Notes: generated by a model from the letters alone, not told the origin. Counted from the stretch's first letter, positions 9,460 through 19,423 are shown. The stretch: 64,000 nucleotides of DNA from Cellulosilyticum sp. (GCA_017941635.1 JAGAVZ010000255.1:1-64000), one strand, 5' to 3'. Numbers and translations: made by a program.

Positions 9460-10683
9460 ATGTACACAGATATTTTAGATTTTTCCAAACAACTCATTTC
9501 TAAATGTATCTCTGTCAATGTTCAACGCTTACATCAGAATACATTCCATCAATTATCTTTTAGCGAGCACTCAGATTTTGTATCTATGCTCGACTATCAT
9601 CTTTCTCAATGTTTAGAGCAATATTTTCAGCAAGCTCAAACTTCTACAATCAGTAAACTGATGACACCATTTCATACAATGTACTACATATTGTGCATTT
9701 CAAAAGAAAATGATGAACATCTGATGATTGGACCTTTTTTGGAAGAACCCATCGAAGAAAATGTGATTTATCTAATCATCAACAATTTACGCCTTACCCT
9801 AGATTATGCTGCTAAGCTCAATGTTTATTATCAATCTATCCCTTATATTGAGCCTACAACATTATTAGAAATATTAAATACGATTCATAGCTATATTAGT
9901 AAAGATATAAATCCCCCAAAAATTCATACATTGGATTTACGTATTTTGTCTAAAACAGATTCCAGCTATGACTTATTCCTACAAGATATGAATCGTACAG
10001 CCCTTTATAAGAATATTGAGAAACGATATTTGGACGAAGAAAAATTGCTCTCCTATATTACAAATGGCGACTTTCATCTTGCACAATTACACTGGGATGA
10101 TTTGCTCAAGTCTTTTAAAGAACTTTCTAGTTTGCAAGATAGTCTCAAAACCAGAAAACATTTACTCATTTCAGCCAATACCCTCTTTAGAAAAGCTTCC
10201 CAAGAAGGCGGCGTCCATCCTGTGTATCTCAATGAAATCTGGGGCAAATGGGCACTTAAAATTGATCAAGCCAATTCATTTGAGGCATTAGACAAACTGC
10301 CACTCCAAATGCTTCATGCTTATTGTTTGATGACTAGAAACCGTTCTCTTGCCCAGTATTCCCCTACTGTCAAAAGAGCATTAACCTTTATTCATCTTAA
10401 CTTAAGTACAAATCTTACTGTTAAGGGCATCGCAAGTGAAATTGGCTTATCACCCGATTATTTAACACGTTTATTTAAAAAAGAATTAAATCTTTCGGTC
10501 ATCCACTATATTAATAAAAAACGCATTTATAAATCTCTTAAGCTCCTAGCAACCACCGAACTTTCTATCCAAGAGATTGGAGACTTAGTTGGTGTTGGAA
10601 ATACCTCTTACTTCCATACGCTCTTTAAGAAAGAAATTGGTCTTTCTCCAAAACAATATAGAGAGCAATTGAAAGGCAGCTAA
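9460..10683 (+). CDS. AraC-family transcriptional regulator
   Basis: The 407-residue protein has a C-terminal AraC DNA-binding domain (about residues 305-402, two helix-turn-helix motifs such as IASEIGLSPDYLTRLFKK) and an uncharacterised N-terminal sensing region. AAGGAG lies 8 bases before ATG. It is divergent from the sugar kinase and separated from it by 286 bases that hold paired direct repeats, so it is the likely activator of that kinase. It resembles the regulator at 6814 in size and layout, including a conserved segment before the DNA-binding domain (KNILFSLNTLSRAA there, KHLLISANTLFRKA here). Confidence 0.9.
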   Translation: MYTDILDFSKQLISKCISVNVQRLHQNTFHQLSFSEHSDFVSMLDYHLSQCLEQYFQQAQTSTISKLMTPFHTMYYILCISKENDEHLMIGPFLEEPIEENVIYLIINNLRLTLDYAAKLNVYYQSIPYIEPTTLLEILNTIHSYISKDINPPKIHTLDLRILSKTDSSYDLFLQDMNRTALYKNIEKRYLDEEKLLSYITNGDFHLAQLHWDDLLKSFKELSSLQDSLKTRKHLLISANTLFRKASQEGGVHPVYLNEIWGKWALKIDQANSFEALDKLPLQMLHAYCLMTRNRSLAQYSPTVKRALTFIHLNLSTNLTVKGIASEIGLSPDYLTRLFKKELNLSVIHYINKKRIYKSLKLLATTELSIQEIGDLVGVGNTSYFHTLFKKEIGLSPKQYREQLKGS

Positions 10684-10741
10684 ACACTAATCTATACGAT
10701 TTTAGGAAGTTCAATATAAGGCAGTAACCCCTTAACAATAT

Positions 10742-10822
10742 AAAAAACACTCAAGACTTAATTAAGAGCAAGAAGTCTATTTTCTACTGACCATTCTTCT
10801 CTTTCAACCTTGAGTGTTTTTT
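10742..10822. terminator. bidirectional terminator with a long loop
   Basis: The arms AAAAAACACTCAAG and CTTGAGTGTTTTTT form a perfect 14-bp stem around a 53-base loop. It lies between two convergent genes (AraC and DegV) and has A/T runs on both sides. Confidence 0.75.
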
Positions 10823-10877
10823 ATTTAATCTTTTATTTCTAATAAATGCTTAGCTGCACTATTAGATGCCTCATAAC

Positions 10878-11726
10878 CTATTTTACAAAGAATGCTGCTG
10901 CAATGGCACCAGGACCTGCATGTGTTCCAATAGTACTACCAATTGTACGAACAGGAATTTCATCTACTTTCCCTTCATAAAGTTTGGCACTATCTCTCAT
11001 ATATTTTTGAAGTGAAACATCTGATAATCCACTATAAGCCACATTAAATGGCTTATCAAAGTTAATGCCGCCTTCTTTTTCAACTAAGCTCATCAGCATA
11101 TTGTTTCCATTTTTAGATCCTCTCGCTTTTCCGAGCATGACCACCTCACCATTTTCAATACCAATAACTGGTTTGATTGAAAGTAGTGTTCCCGCAAGCG
11201 CTACTGCTGAAGAAATACGACCACCTTTTTTGAGGTACTCTAATGTATCTAGTAAAGCAATTAAACGTATATTTTTCTTTTCTACATTTAAAATCTCTAC
11301 GATTTCCTCTGCTGTTTTTCCTTCATCTCTTAAACGTACTGCAAACTCTACTAAAATTTGTTCTGCAATACATACATTTTCACTATCTACAATGAAAACT
11401 TTACCCTCAAATTCTTCTGCTGCAATATGGGCACTTTGATTACAACCAGATAATTTTGATGATAAAGTAATACAAACTACTGTATCTCCCGCTTCTATAG
11501 CCTCTTTGAAAACTGTTTCATAATCAAATGGTGCGATTTGGCTTGTTGTTGGTAATTCATCTGTCTCGATTAGCTTCTCAAAAAATTCTTGATGGCTCAT
11601 ATTCACACCATCTAAGTATTCTTCTGTTCCAAATATTGTTTTAAGTGGTAACACCGTTACATTTAATTTTTGTGCCATTTCTTTTGTTATATCACTTGCT
11701 GAATCACAAATAATTCTTACGCTCAT
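10878..11726 (-). CDS. DegV-family fatty-acid-binding protein (FakB-like)
   Basis: The 282-residue product has the DegV fold: an N-terminal CDSASD motif, TTSQIAP near residue 60, a Ser/Thr-rich ligand site (SSKLSGCNQSA) and the C-terminal GTHAGPGA motif. Members bind a fatty acid and, as FakB, present it to the kinase FakA for phosphorylation; no fakA is in the window. GGAGG lies 9 bases before ATG 11726; the ATG two codons earlier at 11732 is too close to this site. It sits 85 bases downstream of a MarR regulator gene on the same strand and is probably co-transcribed with it. Confidence 0.88.
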   Translation of the reverse strand: MSVRIICDSASDITKEMAQKLNVTVLPLKTIFGTEEYLDGVNMSHQEFFEKLIETDELPTTSQIAPFDYETVFKEAIEAGDTVVCITLSSKLSGCNQSAHIAAEEFEGKVFIVDSENVCIAEQILVEFAVRLRDEGKTAEEIVEILNVEKKNIRLIALLDTLEYLKKGGRISSAVALAGTLLSIKPVIGIENGEVVMLGKARGSKNGNNMLMSLVEKEGGINFDKPFNVAYSGLSDVSLQKYMRDSAKLYEGKVDEIPVRTIGSTIGTHAGPGAIAAAFFVK

Positions 11727-11811
11727 TGTCATTATCCTCCAAGTATCTTATTGTTCGTCTATTGTTTTCTTATCGTTATTTTATTGTTCTTTTGATGTTC
11801 TTTTTATAATC

Positions 11812-12261
11812 TTATGATTTGAGTTTTGTTGCTGTCTGCAAATTATCTGCTATGGTGGAAAATACACGATAAAATACCTCTCGCTCTTCCTCACTAATGC
11901 CTTCGCTATAAACCTTCCATAATTCATCTATTTTCTGACTAATTTGCTGACAAACCTTACTTCCTTCATCTGTTAAAGTAATGACTGTACGATATCTCTT
12001 TTTCCCTTCACTATCTGTAAAAGAAATGAGACCTTTACTCTCGATGACGGCTAAAGCCCTTGAAATAGCTGCTTTATCCTCATCACATAAAGTAGCAAGT
12101 TCTTTCGCTGTTAAACCTTCTGGATGTTGCTTTAATTGATATAAACACATGACATGCGTTCCCTTTAATCCATAGGCCTCCATCTCACGATTTTTAATCG
12201 TTTGTATGCCCCTGTTTACTTGATTCATTATTGTCATAAAAGTTTCAAAACGGTTAAACAT
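11812..12261 (-). CDS. MarR-family transcriptional regulator
   Basis: This 149-residue winged-helix protein carries the MarR DNA-binding segment (GLTAKELATLCDEDKAAISRALAVIESKGLI) and the wing sequence KKRYRTVITLTDEG. AAGGAG lies 7 bases before ATG. A palindrome that overlaps a good promoter (12297-12326) lies just upstream, which suggests autoregulation. It precedes the DegV gene. The fatty-acid regulator FabT is also of the MarR family, so a role in lipid metabolism is possible, but this is inferred from the neighbour only. Confidence 0.9.
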   Translation of the reverse strand: MFNRFETFMTIMNQVNRGIQTIKNREMEAYGLKGTHVMCLYQLKQHPEGLTAKELATLCDEDKAAISRALAVIESKGLISFTDSEGKKRYRTVITLTDEGSKVCQQISQKIDELWKVYSEGISEEEREVFYRVFSTIADNLQTATKLKS

Positions 12262-12296
12262 AGCGTGCTCCTTAACTTATTACTCATTATATGATT

Positions 12297-12326
12297 ATTT
12301 TACACAAAGTTGTTGATTTGTCAACA
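12297..12326 (-). promoter_or_regulatory. marR promoter with overlapping palindromic operator
   Basis: On the minus strand TTGACA (12324-12319) and TAAAAT (12302-12297) are 16 bases apart, close to the sigma-A consensus. The inverted repeat TGTTGA-TTTG-TCAACA at 12311-12326 covers the -35 element, as expected for a MarR autorepressor. Confidence 0.7.
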
Positions 12327-12441
12327 TGATTTATTTTTGAGGCCTTTTTCATTGTTAAAAATAAATTTTTGGTATTTGTACGCATTAATTTCCAAATTCT
12401 ACACACTATAATTCATATACAAATTAAGGAGGTTCTAAAAC

Positions 12442-13647
12442 ATGATAATACATGGTGACGTCGCATTTATGATTATCTCCACCGTGCTTGTCCTCATTAT
12501 GACACCAGGGCTTGCCTTCTTTTACGGTGGACTCGTAGAACGTAGAAACAGTTTAACCATGATGTTTCAATCTTTTATTGCCATTGGTATTGTCCCCATC
12601 CTATGGATATTTGGGGGGTTTAGCCTTGTATTTGGCGATGATATTTGGGGGATTATTGGTAATCCAGCCCAATTTTTCGCTTTTAACAACTTAAGTCCAT
12701 TTGTTGTTGAAAGATATGATGAAACCATTCCATACTTACTATTCTTTATGTACCAAATGATGTTTGCTATTATCACAGCTCCCCTTATGACAGGTGCCTT
12801 TGCGAATAGACTGACACCTTCAGGTTGGATCAAAATTTTGGTTCTATGGATGATTTTTATTTACTTCCCTGTAGCTCACTGGGTATGGGGTGGAGGTTTC
12901 CTTGCAAAAATGGGTTTTGTAGATTATGCAGGTGGTGCTGTTATTCATATTACAGCAGGCTTTGGTTGCTTAAGCGGCGTATTCTTTCTCGGAAAACGCC
13001 AATACGAATATACCTCTCGCCCATTTAGTATTGGTCTTGTAACCATTGGTACAGCTTTACTCCTCTTTGGATGGTTTGGCTTTAATACAGGTGGTGCACT
13101 TACTGCAGCTGGTCTTACTGCCATTGTGTTTACCAATACAGGTATTGCTGCTGCTTCAGCTATGATTACATGGCTTATTTTGCACTATATCTTTCATAAA
13201 AGACACTCTTTCCTCGAGATTTGTGTCGGTCTTATAGCCGGCTTTGCAACAGTTACACCTTGCTCTGGCTATATCACACCACTTTCCTCTGTATGGGTAG
13301 GAATCATCGGTGCTCTCGTTTGCTTTTTCTGCGTCCTCTTTGAGCGTAAGCGATGGGATGATAGCTTAGATGTATGGGGTGTTCATGGAGTAGGTGGTTT
13401 TTTAGGTATCTTACTTGTAGGTATTTTTGCAAATCCACTTATTAACTCTATATCAAGTGGTATTAGACAATTTTTTGTACAATTGTTTGGCTCAGTACTC
13501 ATTGCTATTTATTCAATGGTACTCACTTATGTCATTTTCATGATTACTGATAAAATAGGCACTTCTATCCGAGTACCCAAAGAAGTTCAAGAGTCTGGCT
13601 TAGATGAGTTCTATTTTAGTGAAAACTACACAGATGACTATAAGTAA
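12442..13647 (+). CDS. amt: ammonium transporter
   Basis: The 401-residue protein is an Amt/Rh-family channel with about 11 membrane segments. The two pore histidines are visible in GGAVIHITAG (His near residue 168) and VWGVHGVGG. AAGGAGG lies 9 bases before ATG. It is followed by the urease genes on the same strand after 104 bases, so the unit can produce ammonium from urea and also move ammonium across the membrane. I see no glnK/PII gene next to it, unlike many amt loci. Regulation by nitrogen status is likely, but I could not find a clear GlnR-type site. Confidence 0.94.
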   Translation: MIIHGDVAFMIISTVLVLIMTPGLAFFYGGLVERRNSLTMMFQSFIAIGIVPILWIFGGFSLVFGDDIWGIIGNPAQFFAFNNLSPFVVERYDETIPYLLFFMYQMMFAIITAPLMTGAFANRLTPSGWIKILVLWMIFIYFPVAHWVWGGGFLAKMGFVDYAGGAVIHITAGFGCLSGVFFLGKRQYEYTSRPFSIGLVTIGTALLLFGWFGFNTGGALTAAGLTAIVFTNTGIAAASAMITWLILHYIFHKRHSFLEICVGLIAGFATVTPCSGYITPLSSVWVGIIGALVCFFCVLFERKRWDDSLDVWGVHGVGGFLGILLVGIFANPLINSISSGIRQFFVQLFGSVLIAIYSMVLTYVIFMITDKIGTSIRVPKEVQESGLDEFYFSENYTDDYK

Positions 13648-13680
13648 AAAAACTCCATTTTATGAATAAATTGTAATGTT

Positions 13681-13708
13681 TTGAGAAATATTATGGAAAG
13701 ATTATATT
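13681..13708 (+). promoter_or_regulatory. putative promoter of ureABC
   Basis: TTGAGA (13681-13686) and TATATT (13703-13708) are 16 bases apart in the gap between amt and ureA, about 45 bases before the ureA start. It would let urease be expressed apart from amt. Confidence 0.55.
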
Positions 13709-13751
13709 TTTATCAACATCTTTATAAAATCCAAAAGATAGGAGAATGCAC

Positions 13752-14054
13752 ATGAAACTTAATCCTAAAGAAGAAGACAAATTAATGCTCCATCTGGCAG
13801 GCGAAGTAGCTAAAACACGTAAAGCTCGTGGTGTGAAGCTCAACTATATCGAAGCTGTAGCCCTCATTAGTTCTGAGCTTATGGAAATGGCTAGAGATGG
13901 CAAAGAAGTTTCTGAGCTTATGCAAGCTGGCAAGCATATTGTAACCATCAACGATTGTATGGAAGGTGTAGCTGATATTGTCAACTATGTTCAAGTTGAA
14001 GCAACATTTCCAGATGGCACAAAATTAGTAACTGTTCATGATCCAATTCAATAG
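13752..14054 (+). CDS. ureA: urease subunit gamma
   Basis: The 100-residue protein begins [14 protein letters not shown] and contains the conserved [13 protein letters not shown] segment of urease gamma. It is a structural subunit of the nickel enzyme that hydrolyses urea to ammonia and carbamate. AGGAG lies 7 bases before ATG 13752; the in-frame ATG at 13746 is too close to the site. In this organism gamma, beta and alpha are three separate genes, as in Klebsiella and Bacillus, not fused as in Helicobacter. Confidence 0.97.
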   Translation: MKLNPKEEDKLMLHLAGEVAKTRKARGVKLNYIEAVALISSELMEMARDGKEVSELMQAGKHIVTINDCMEGVADIVNYVQVEATFPDGTKLVTVHDPIQ

Positions 14055-14065
14055 GAGGTCTATCA

Positions 14066-14440
14066 ATGAAAATTGGCGAAATTATTTCTTGCAACGAAGA
14101 AATTGAACTTAATGCAGACAAACACACAACTATTATTACAGTAACCAATATGGGAGATCGTCCTATTCAAGTAGGCTCACACTTCCACTTCTTTGAAGTT
14201 AATAAATATCTCAAATTTAACCGAAAAGAAGCTTTTGGCTACCGCTTAGATATTCCTTCAGGTACTTCTATTCGTTTTGAACCTGGTGAAGAAAAACAAG
14301 TTCAATTAGTAGAACTTGCTGGAAAAAGACGTGTCTTTGGCTTTAACGATTTAACAAGAGGTCAAGTATCTGATGCAACAATTACCTCTTGTATGCATCA
14401 TGCTAGATTAAGAGGATTTATGCAAGAGGAGGAATGCTAA
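14066..14440 (+). CDS. ureB: urease subunit beta
   Basis: The 124-residue protein carries the typical urease beta motifs [21 protein letters not shown] and [20 protein letters not shown]. It starts 11 bases after ureA with AGGAGG upstream, and its stop codon abuts the ureC start, so the three structural genes are translationally linked. The length is slightly above the usual 100-110 residues, with a short C-terminal extension ending QEEEC. Confidence 0.97.
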   Translation: MKIGEIISCNEEIELNADKHTTIITVTNMGDRPIQVGSHFHFFEVNKYLKFNRKEAFGYRLDIPSGTSIRFEPGEEKQVQLVELAGKRRVFGFNDLTRGQVSDATITSCMHHARLRGFMQEEEC

Positions 14441-16162
14441 ATGAGTACTAAAATCTCAGGAAAAAAATATACAATGATGTATGGTCCTACTGTTGGCGAT
14501 AAAGTAAGACTCGCTGACACAGACCTTATTGTAGAAGTTGAAAAAGATTACACCACTTATGGTGATGAAATCAAATTTGGTGGTGGTAAAACCATGCGTG
14601 ATGGTATGGGACAAGATGTACTCATCACAAGTGAAAATGGTGCCCTTGACCTTGTCATCACCAATGCACTGATTATTGATTACACTGGTATTATCAAAGC
14701 AGATATTGGAATTAAAGATGGAAAAATCGTTGGTATTGGTAAAGCTGGTAACCCAAGTATTATGGATAATATTACACCAGGAATGGTTATTGGAGCCTCT
14801 ACTGAAGCCCTCTCTGCTGAAGGTTTAATTGTTACAGCTGGTGGTATTGATACCCATATCCACTATATTTGCCCACAACAAGTTGAAACAGCACTTTATT
14901 CAGGGGTTACTACAATGATTGGTGGTGGTACTGGTCCAGCTGAAGGAACCAATGCTACAACTTGTACACCTGGTCCTTGGTATATCAAACAAATGCTTCG
15001 TGCTGCTGATGAATTACCAATTAACATTGGTATCCTTGGCAAAGGAAACTGCTCTGCTGAACCACCACTTATTGAACAAATCAAAGCAGGTGCTATGGGA
15101 CTTAAAATTCACGAAGACTGGGGTGCTACACCTGCTGTTATCGACCACTGCTTAAATGTAGCTGACAAATATGACTTCCCAGTAGCTATTCATACAGATA
15201 CCTTAAACGAAGGTGGTTGCGTAGAAGATACAATTCATGCTATTGCTGGTAGAACTATTCATACCTACCATACAGAAGGTGCTGGTGGTGGACATGCACC
15301 AGATATTATTAAAGTTGCTTGTGATGGTAATGTCCTTCCATCTTCTACAAATCCAACAATGCCTTACAGTATCAATACTATTGATGAACACCTTGATATG
15401 ATGATGGTATGTCACCACTTAGATAACAAGATTCCAGAAGACGTTGCTTTTGCTGACTCTCGTATTCGTCCAGAAACCATTGCTGCAGAAGATATGCTTC
15501 ATGACATTGGTGTATTTAGCATGATGAGTTCTGACTCACAAGCTATGGGACGTGTTGGTGAAGTCATTACACGTACTTGGCAAACAGCTAGTAAGATGAA
15601 AAATGAACGTGGCCCATTAGAAGAAGACCAAGGGCATGATAATGATAACTTCCGTGTAAAACGTTATGTTGCTAAATATACTATCAATCCAGCTATTACT
15701 CATGGTATTTCAGAATATGTTGGTTCTATTGAAGTTGGAAAATTTGCTGACTTAGTTGTTTGGACACCAACCTTCTTTGGTATCAAACCTGATGTCATCT
15801 TAAAAGGTGGTATGATTGTCGCTGCAAAAATGGGAGATCCTAATGCTTCTATTCCAACTACTGAACCAATGATTTACAGAAAGATGTTTGCTGCCTTTGG
15901 CGAGGCCAAATATGATACTTGCATTACTTTTACTTCTAAAGCTGCAATGGAAGAAAACATCAAAGAAAAATATGGTCTTCAAAAGATTCTTCTTCCAGTT
16001 AAAGACTGTCGTAACATCGGAAAACGTAATATGATTTTCAATGATGCGACACCAAAAATTACTGTTGACCCAGAAACTTATGAAGTGCTTGCAGATAAAG
16101 TTAAGATGACTTCTAAACCTGCTGCAACCCTCCCTTTAACACAGCTTTATAACCTATTCTAA
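14441..16162 (+). CDS. ureC: urease subunit alpha (catalytic)
   Basis: This 573-residue amidohydrolase is the catalytic urease subunit. Nickel ligands are visible as His139 and His141 (DTHIH), the carbamylated Lys222 (GLKIHEDWG) and further histidines in HTDTLNE and [12 protein letters not shown]. His325-His326 in MVCHHLD belong to the mobile flap that helps catalysis. All key residues are present, so the enzyme should be active once loaded by UreEFGD. ATG follows the ureB stop directly, with GAGGAGG in the ureB end as ribosome site. Confidence 0.98.
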   Translation: MSTKISGKKYTMMYGPTVGDKVRLADTDLIVEVEKDYTTYGDEIKFGGGKTMRDGMGQDVLITSENGALDLVITNALIIDYTGIIKADIGIKDGKIVGIGKAGNPSIMDNITPGMVIGASTEALSAEGLIVTAGGIDTHIHYICPQQVETALYSGVTTMIGGGTGPAEGTNATTCTPGPWYIKQMLRAADELPINIGILGKGNCSAEPPLIEQIKAGAMGLKIHEDWGATPAVIDHCLNVADKYDFPVAIHTDTLNEGGCVEDTIHAIAGRTIHTYHTEGAGGGHAPDIIKVACDGNVLPSSTNPTMPYSINTIDEHLDMMMVCHHLDNKIPEDVAFADSRIRPETIAAEDMLHDIGVFSMMSSDSQAMGRVGEVITRTWQTASKMKNERGPLEEDQGHDNDNFRVKRYVAKYTINPAITHGISEYVGSIEVGKFADLVVWTPTFFGIKPDVILKGGMIVAAKMGDPNASIPTTEPMIYRKMFAAFGEAKYDTCITFTSKAAMEENIKEKYGLQKILLPVKDCRNIGKRNMIFNDATPKITVDPETYEVLADKVKMTSKPAATLPLTQLYNLF

Positions 16163-16181
16163 AGATAAGGAGCTTAAGCTT

Positions 16182-16688
16182 ATGCTCGGTGTAAACTTAT
16201 TATTTGTAGGTATTGTACTCATTAGTAACGGTGCTTGTAAGCTCACCAATATAGACCCAAAGTCCACCTCCGTTATCAACTTATTCGTAGGGGTCTTATC
16301 GCTCTATAGTAACTTTGTTAATTTAGCACAAGGTAATTATTATGCTGCTGGAACAGGCTTACTCTTTGGGTTCACTTATCTTTTTATAGATATAGACCTT
16401 CTCTTTAATCTAGATACAAAAGCATTTGCCTGGTTCTCTACCTTCGTAGCCATTAATGCTGTTATTTTTGGTACTATGGAAGGTTTCCTTGGTGATCAAT
16501 TCCTTAATATCACTGGCGATATTCGTTGGGCTTTTATTTGGTACGCATGGGCAATTTTATGGGGAACAGCTTTTGTAGAAGATATCCTTGGTAAAAAGCT
16601 AGGTAAATTTACCCCTATTCTTCAAATCTTTGAAGGTATTTTTACAGCTTGGATTCCAGGTGTACTAATGCTAATTGGTAAATGGTAA
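16182..16688 (+). CDS. ureI: UreI/AmiS-family urea channel
   Basis: The 168-residue protein has six predicted membrane segments and closely follows the UreI pattern: GIVLISNGACKLTNIDPKST, GLLFGFTYLF and GKFTPILQIFEGIFTAWIP. UreI forms a urea channel in the inner membrane. Compared with Helicobacter UreI (about 195 residues), the His-containing first outer loop that gates the channel at low pH is missing, so this version is probably not acid-gated. It lies 19 bases after ureC and before an internal terminator. Confidence 0.92.
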   Translation: MLGVNLLFVGIVLISNGACKLTNIDPKSTSVINLFVGVLSLYSNFVNLAQGNYYAAGTGLLFGFTYLFIDIDLLFNLDTKAFAWFSTFVAINAVIFGTMEGFLGDQFLNITGDIRWAFIWYAWAILWGTAFVEDILGKKLGKFTPILQIFEGIFTAWIPGVLMLIGKW

Positions 16689-16692
16689 ATGT

Positions 16693-16735
16693 AAAAATGG
16701 AAATTCTCGTTTATCCTGAATTTCCATTTTTATTA
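16693..16735 (+). terminator. terminator inside the urease cluster
   Basis: AAAATGGAAATT pairs with AATTTCCATTTT and is followed by TATT. It separates ureABC-ureI from the accessory genes and could lower expression of ureEFGD relative to the enzyme subunits. Confidence 0.75.
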
Positions 16736-16755
16736 ATAAGAAAGGACTGAAAACT

Positions 16756-17238
16756 ATGATATGTGAAAAAATACTCGGAAATCTCAAAGATGAACAGTAT
16801 TCAAACAAAAATGTCGAATACGTAGATATCGACTGGCATGATGCCTTTCATAAGATTCATAAAAAGACGACTAAAGAAGGAACCGAAGTAGGGATTCGCC
16901 TTGACAATGACGTTCTTGTACATGGTCTTAAGGAAGGTGATGTTTTATATGCTGACTCTGATAAAGTAATCGCTGTACACATTTTACCTTGTGAAGCGAT
17001 TGTTGCTCAGGTTGATGCTCATCATCCTCATATGATTGCCAAGCTCTGCTATGAAATTGGCAATCGCCATGCCACTCTATTCTGGGGTAATGATGACCAT
17101 ACCTTTATTACGCCTTACACAGAACCTATGCTTGTTATGATTCAAAAACTTCATGGCGTAACGGCTACTGTCAAGACACTTTCTCTTGATTTTAATAAAG
17201 CTATTTCTGCTTCTATTAATGCACATACTCACGGTTAG
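16756..17238 (+). CDS. ureE: urease accessory protein UreE (nickel chaperone)
   Basis: The 160-residue protein has the UreE N-terminal domain and the metal-binding C-terminal domain with the motif EIGNRHATLFW. The C-terminal His-rich tail is very short (HTHG), so it binds fewer nickel ions than Klebsiella UreE. It delivers nickel to the UreDFG complex. An AAAGGA site lies upstream of ATG, and ureF follows after 9 bases. Confidence 0.95.
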   Translation: MICEKILGNLKDEQYSNKNVEYVDIDWHDAFHKIHKKTTKEGTEVGIRLDNDVLVHGLKEGDVLYADSDKVIAVHILPCEAIVAQVDAHHPHMIAKLCYEIGNRHATLFWGNDDHTFITPYTEPMLVMIQKLHGVTATVKTLSLDFNKAISASINAHTHG

Positions 17239-17247
17239 GATGAAACT

Positions 17248-17940
17248 ATGAACGTACAAAATAACTTTTATCTATTACAAATTAATGATGCTCTTTTTCC
17301 AATTGGTGGGTATTCTCATTCCTATGGACTAGAAACCTATATTCAAAAAGGGCTTATACAAAACACCCAAGATGCAGTGCTTTATCTGCACAACAAACTC
17401 CAATACTCTATCTTGTATTCAGATTTATTAGGCGCACGCTTGGCCTATGAATATGCAAAAAAAGAGGATCTTGATGCACTCATTCATCTCAATCAGCTTA
17501 CCCACGCACTGAAAACACCTGCTGAAATACGTGATGCAAGTATTAAACTTGGTTCAAGATTCCTTAAGACCATCCATTCTCTCATTATCTCTTATGAGTC
17601 AGAGATTTTTAATCAGTTTACAAGTGCCTCACAAAAAACACCTATTCATCACTGCTGTCTATACGGTATTTTTTGTGCTGCTCTTGGTATGGATGAATCA
17701 GAAATCTTACGCCACTATCTCTACGCCCAAACCTCTGCCATAGTGACCAACTGTGTTAAAAGCATTCCACTCAGCCAAACAGACGGTCAAAAAATTCTAT
17801 CCTCGAGTTTTCCTGTCCTCTTAGAGTTATTAGAGAGAGTCATGACACTCACTGAGGATTGGTATGGGTGCGCCTCCCCTGGCTTTGATATACGTTGCAT
17901 GCAACATGAGGGGCTTTATTCAAGGATTTATATGTCCTGA
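17248..17940 (+). CDS. ureF: urease accessory protein UreF
   Basis: The 230-residue, mainly helical protein has the UreF N-terminal motif PIGGYSHSYGLETYI and the C-terminal segment SPGFDIRCMQHEGLYSRIYMS, which binds UreG/UreD in known complexes. It helps insert nickel into the carbamylated active site. It is separated from ureG by 91 bases, the widest gap among the accessory genes. Confidence 0.94.
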   Translation: MNVQNNFYLLQINDALFPIGGYSHSYGLETYIQKGLIQNTQDAVLYLHNKLQYSILYSDLLGARLAYEYAKKEDLDALIHLNQLTHALKTPAEIRDASIKLGSRFLKTIHSLIISYESEIFNQFTSASQKTPIHHCCLYGIFCAALGMDESEILRHYLYAQTSAIVTNCVKSIPLSQTDGQKILSSSFPVLLELLERVMTLTEDWYGCASPGFDIRCMQHEGLYSRIYMS

Positions 17941-18031
17941 TTTCATTTTAAGAATTTCTATCTATAAATGATCTAATGACACACTCTATACTTTGTAGCA
18001 TAAATTCAACAAAAAGAAAGGAATGAATATC

Positions 18032-18640
18032 ATGTCTTATATTAAAATTGGGGTTGCTGGTCCTGTCGGCTCAGGTAAAACAGCACTTATTGAAAAACTA
18101 ACACGTAAACTGGCTGACCAGTATAGTATTGGGGTTATTACCAATGATATTTATACTAAGGAAGATGCTGAGTTTTTAAGCAAAAACAGTGTCCTCCCTA
18201 TTGAACGCATTATTGGTGTGGAAACAGGCGGTTGTCCTCACACCGCTATTCGTGAAGATGCTTCTATGAATCTAGAGGCAGTAGATGAAATGATTAAACG
18301 CTTTCCTGATATTGAGCTACTCTTCATTGAAAGTGGTGGTGACAATTTATCTGCTACCTTTAGTCCAGAGCTTGTTGATGCTACGATTTTTGTTATTGAT
18401 GTCGCTGAAGGGGATAAAATTCCTCGTAAAGGTGGACCTGGCATTACTCGTTCTGATTTACTGGTTATTAATAAAATTGACCTTGCCCCTTATGTTGGTG
18501 CTGACCTTAAGATTATGGAAAGAGATTCTATTAAAATGCGTGGTGATAAACCTTTTATCTTTACCAATATTCGTAATGATGAAGGCATTGACTCTATTAT
18601 TGAATGGATTAAGAAAAATGTGCTATTAGAGGGGTGTTAA
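18032..18640 (+). CDS. ureG: urease accessory GTPase UreG
   Basis: The 202-residue G protein has the P-loop GPVGSGKT (residues 10-17), the metal-binding Cys-Pro-His in [20 protein letters not shown] and the guanine-specificity motif NKID. GTP hydrolysis drives nickel transfer to urease. I chose ATG 18032 because AAAGGA lies 9 bases upstream; an ATG three codons earlier at 18023 abuts this site. The stop codon joins the ureD start. Confidence 0.97.
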   Translation: MSYIKIGVAGPVGSGKTALIEKLTRKLADQYSIGVITNDIYTKEDAEFLSKNSVLPIERIIGVETGGCPHTAIREDASMNLEAVDEMIKRFPDIELLFIESGGDNLSATFSPELVDATIFVIDVAEGDKIPRKGGPGITRSDLLVINKIDLAPYVGADLKIMERDSIKMRGDKPFIFTNIRNDEGIDSIIEWIKKNVLLEGC

Positions 18641-19423
18641 ATGAGTAATAACTTTGGAAAAACATCAAAACTAATGCTTTTAGCAGGCGTAAAAAATAAT
18701 CTAACCGTTTTAGAAGATGCTTATTATTCAGCACCATTTAAGATTATGCACCCCTTCTATGAAAATGGGGATTTCATGACGGTTATGTGTCTTTCTGCAT
18801 CTGCTGGTATTATGGCTGGAGATGAACAAAACTTTGAAATTACTGTCAAAGAAGGTGCAAAGCTAGAATTTGTCTCTCAATCCTATGAAAAAATTCACAA
18901 AATGGACGGTGGCTCGGCCAAACGCTATGCAAATCTTCATGTAGGAAAGGATGCCTTTCTTTATTACAATCCTCTTCCTACCATTCCTTTTAAGGATTCT
19001 GCCTTTACCAGCAACCTTAAAGTTCATCTAAAAGATGCCAGCTCTAAATTTATTCTTAAAGAAATTCTATCAGCAGGACGATATGCCCGCGGTGAACTCT
19101 TTGAATATCGCTATTATCATAATCATATTCAAATTGAAGAATCAGGTGAACTCATCTATTTAGATAATACCAGACTTGAACCAGATTCTATGCCTCTTAA
19201 TAGTATTGGATTATACGAAGGCTATACCCATCTTGGGACCTTAATTTTATGTCATATTGCTAAGGATTCTAGCTGGATACAAGCAGTACGTACTCTAATA
19301 GATGAGACACCTGATATGGAAGGTGGCATCACTCAAATCAATAGTACCAGTAGCGTGATTCGTATTCTTGGTCGTCAAGCTGAGAAAGTTGATGCACTAT
19401 TAAGTCAGTGCCTAATGATGTAA
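18641..19423 (+). CDS. ureD: urease accessory protein UreD
   Basis: The 260-residue protein matches UreD/UreH: LSASAGIMAGDEQNFEITVKEGA, SQSYEKIHKM and YYNPLPTIPFKDSAF. UreD binds apo-urease and recruits UreF and UreG. It is the last gene of the cluster; its ATG follows the ureG stop directly, with GAGGGG as ribosome site. No nickel transporter gene follows. Confidence 0.95.
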   Translation: MSNNFGKTSKLMLLAGVKNNLTVLEDAYYSAPFKIMHPFYENGDFMTVMCLSASAGIMAGDEQNFEITVKEGAKLEFVSQSYEKIHKMDGGSAKRYANLHVGKDAFLYYNPLPTIPFKDSAFTSNLKVHLKDASSKFILKEILSAGRYARGELFEYRYYHNHIQIEESGELIYLDNTRLEPDSMPLNSIGLYEGYTHLGTLILCHIAKDSSWIQAVRTLIDETPDMEGGITQINSTSSVIRILGRQAEKVDALLSQCLMM

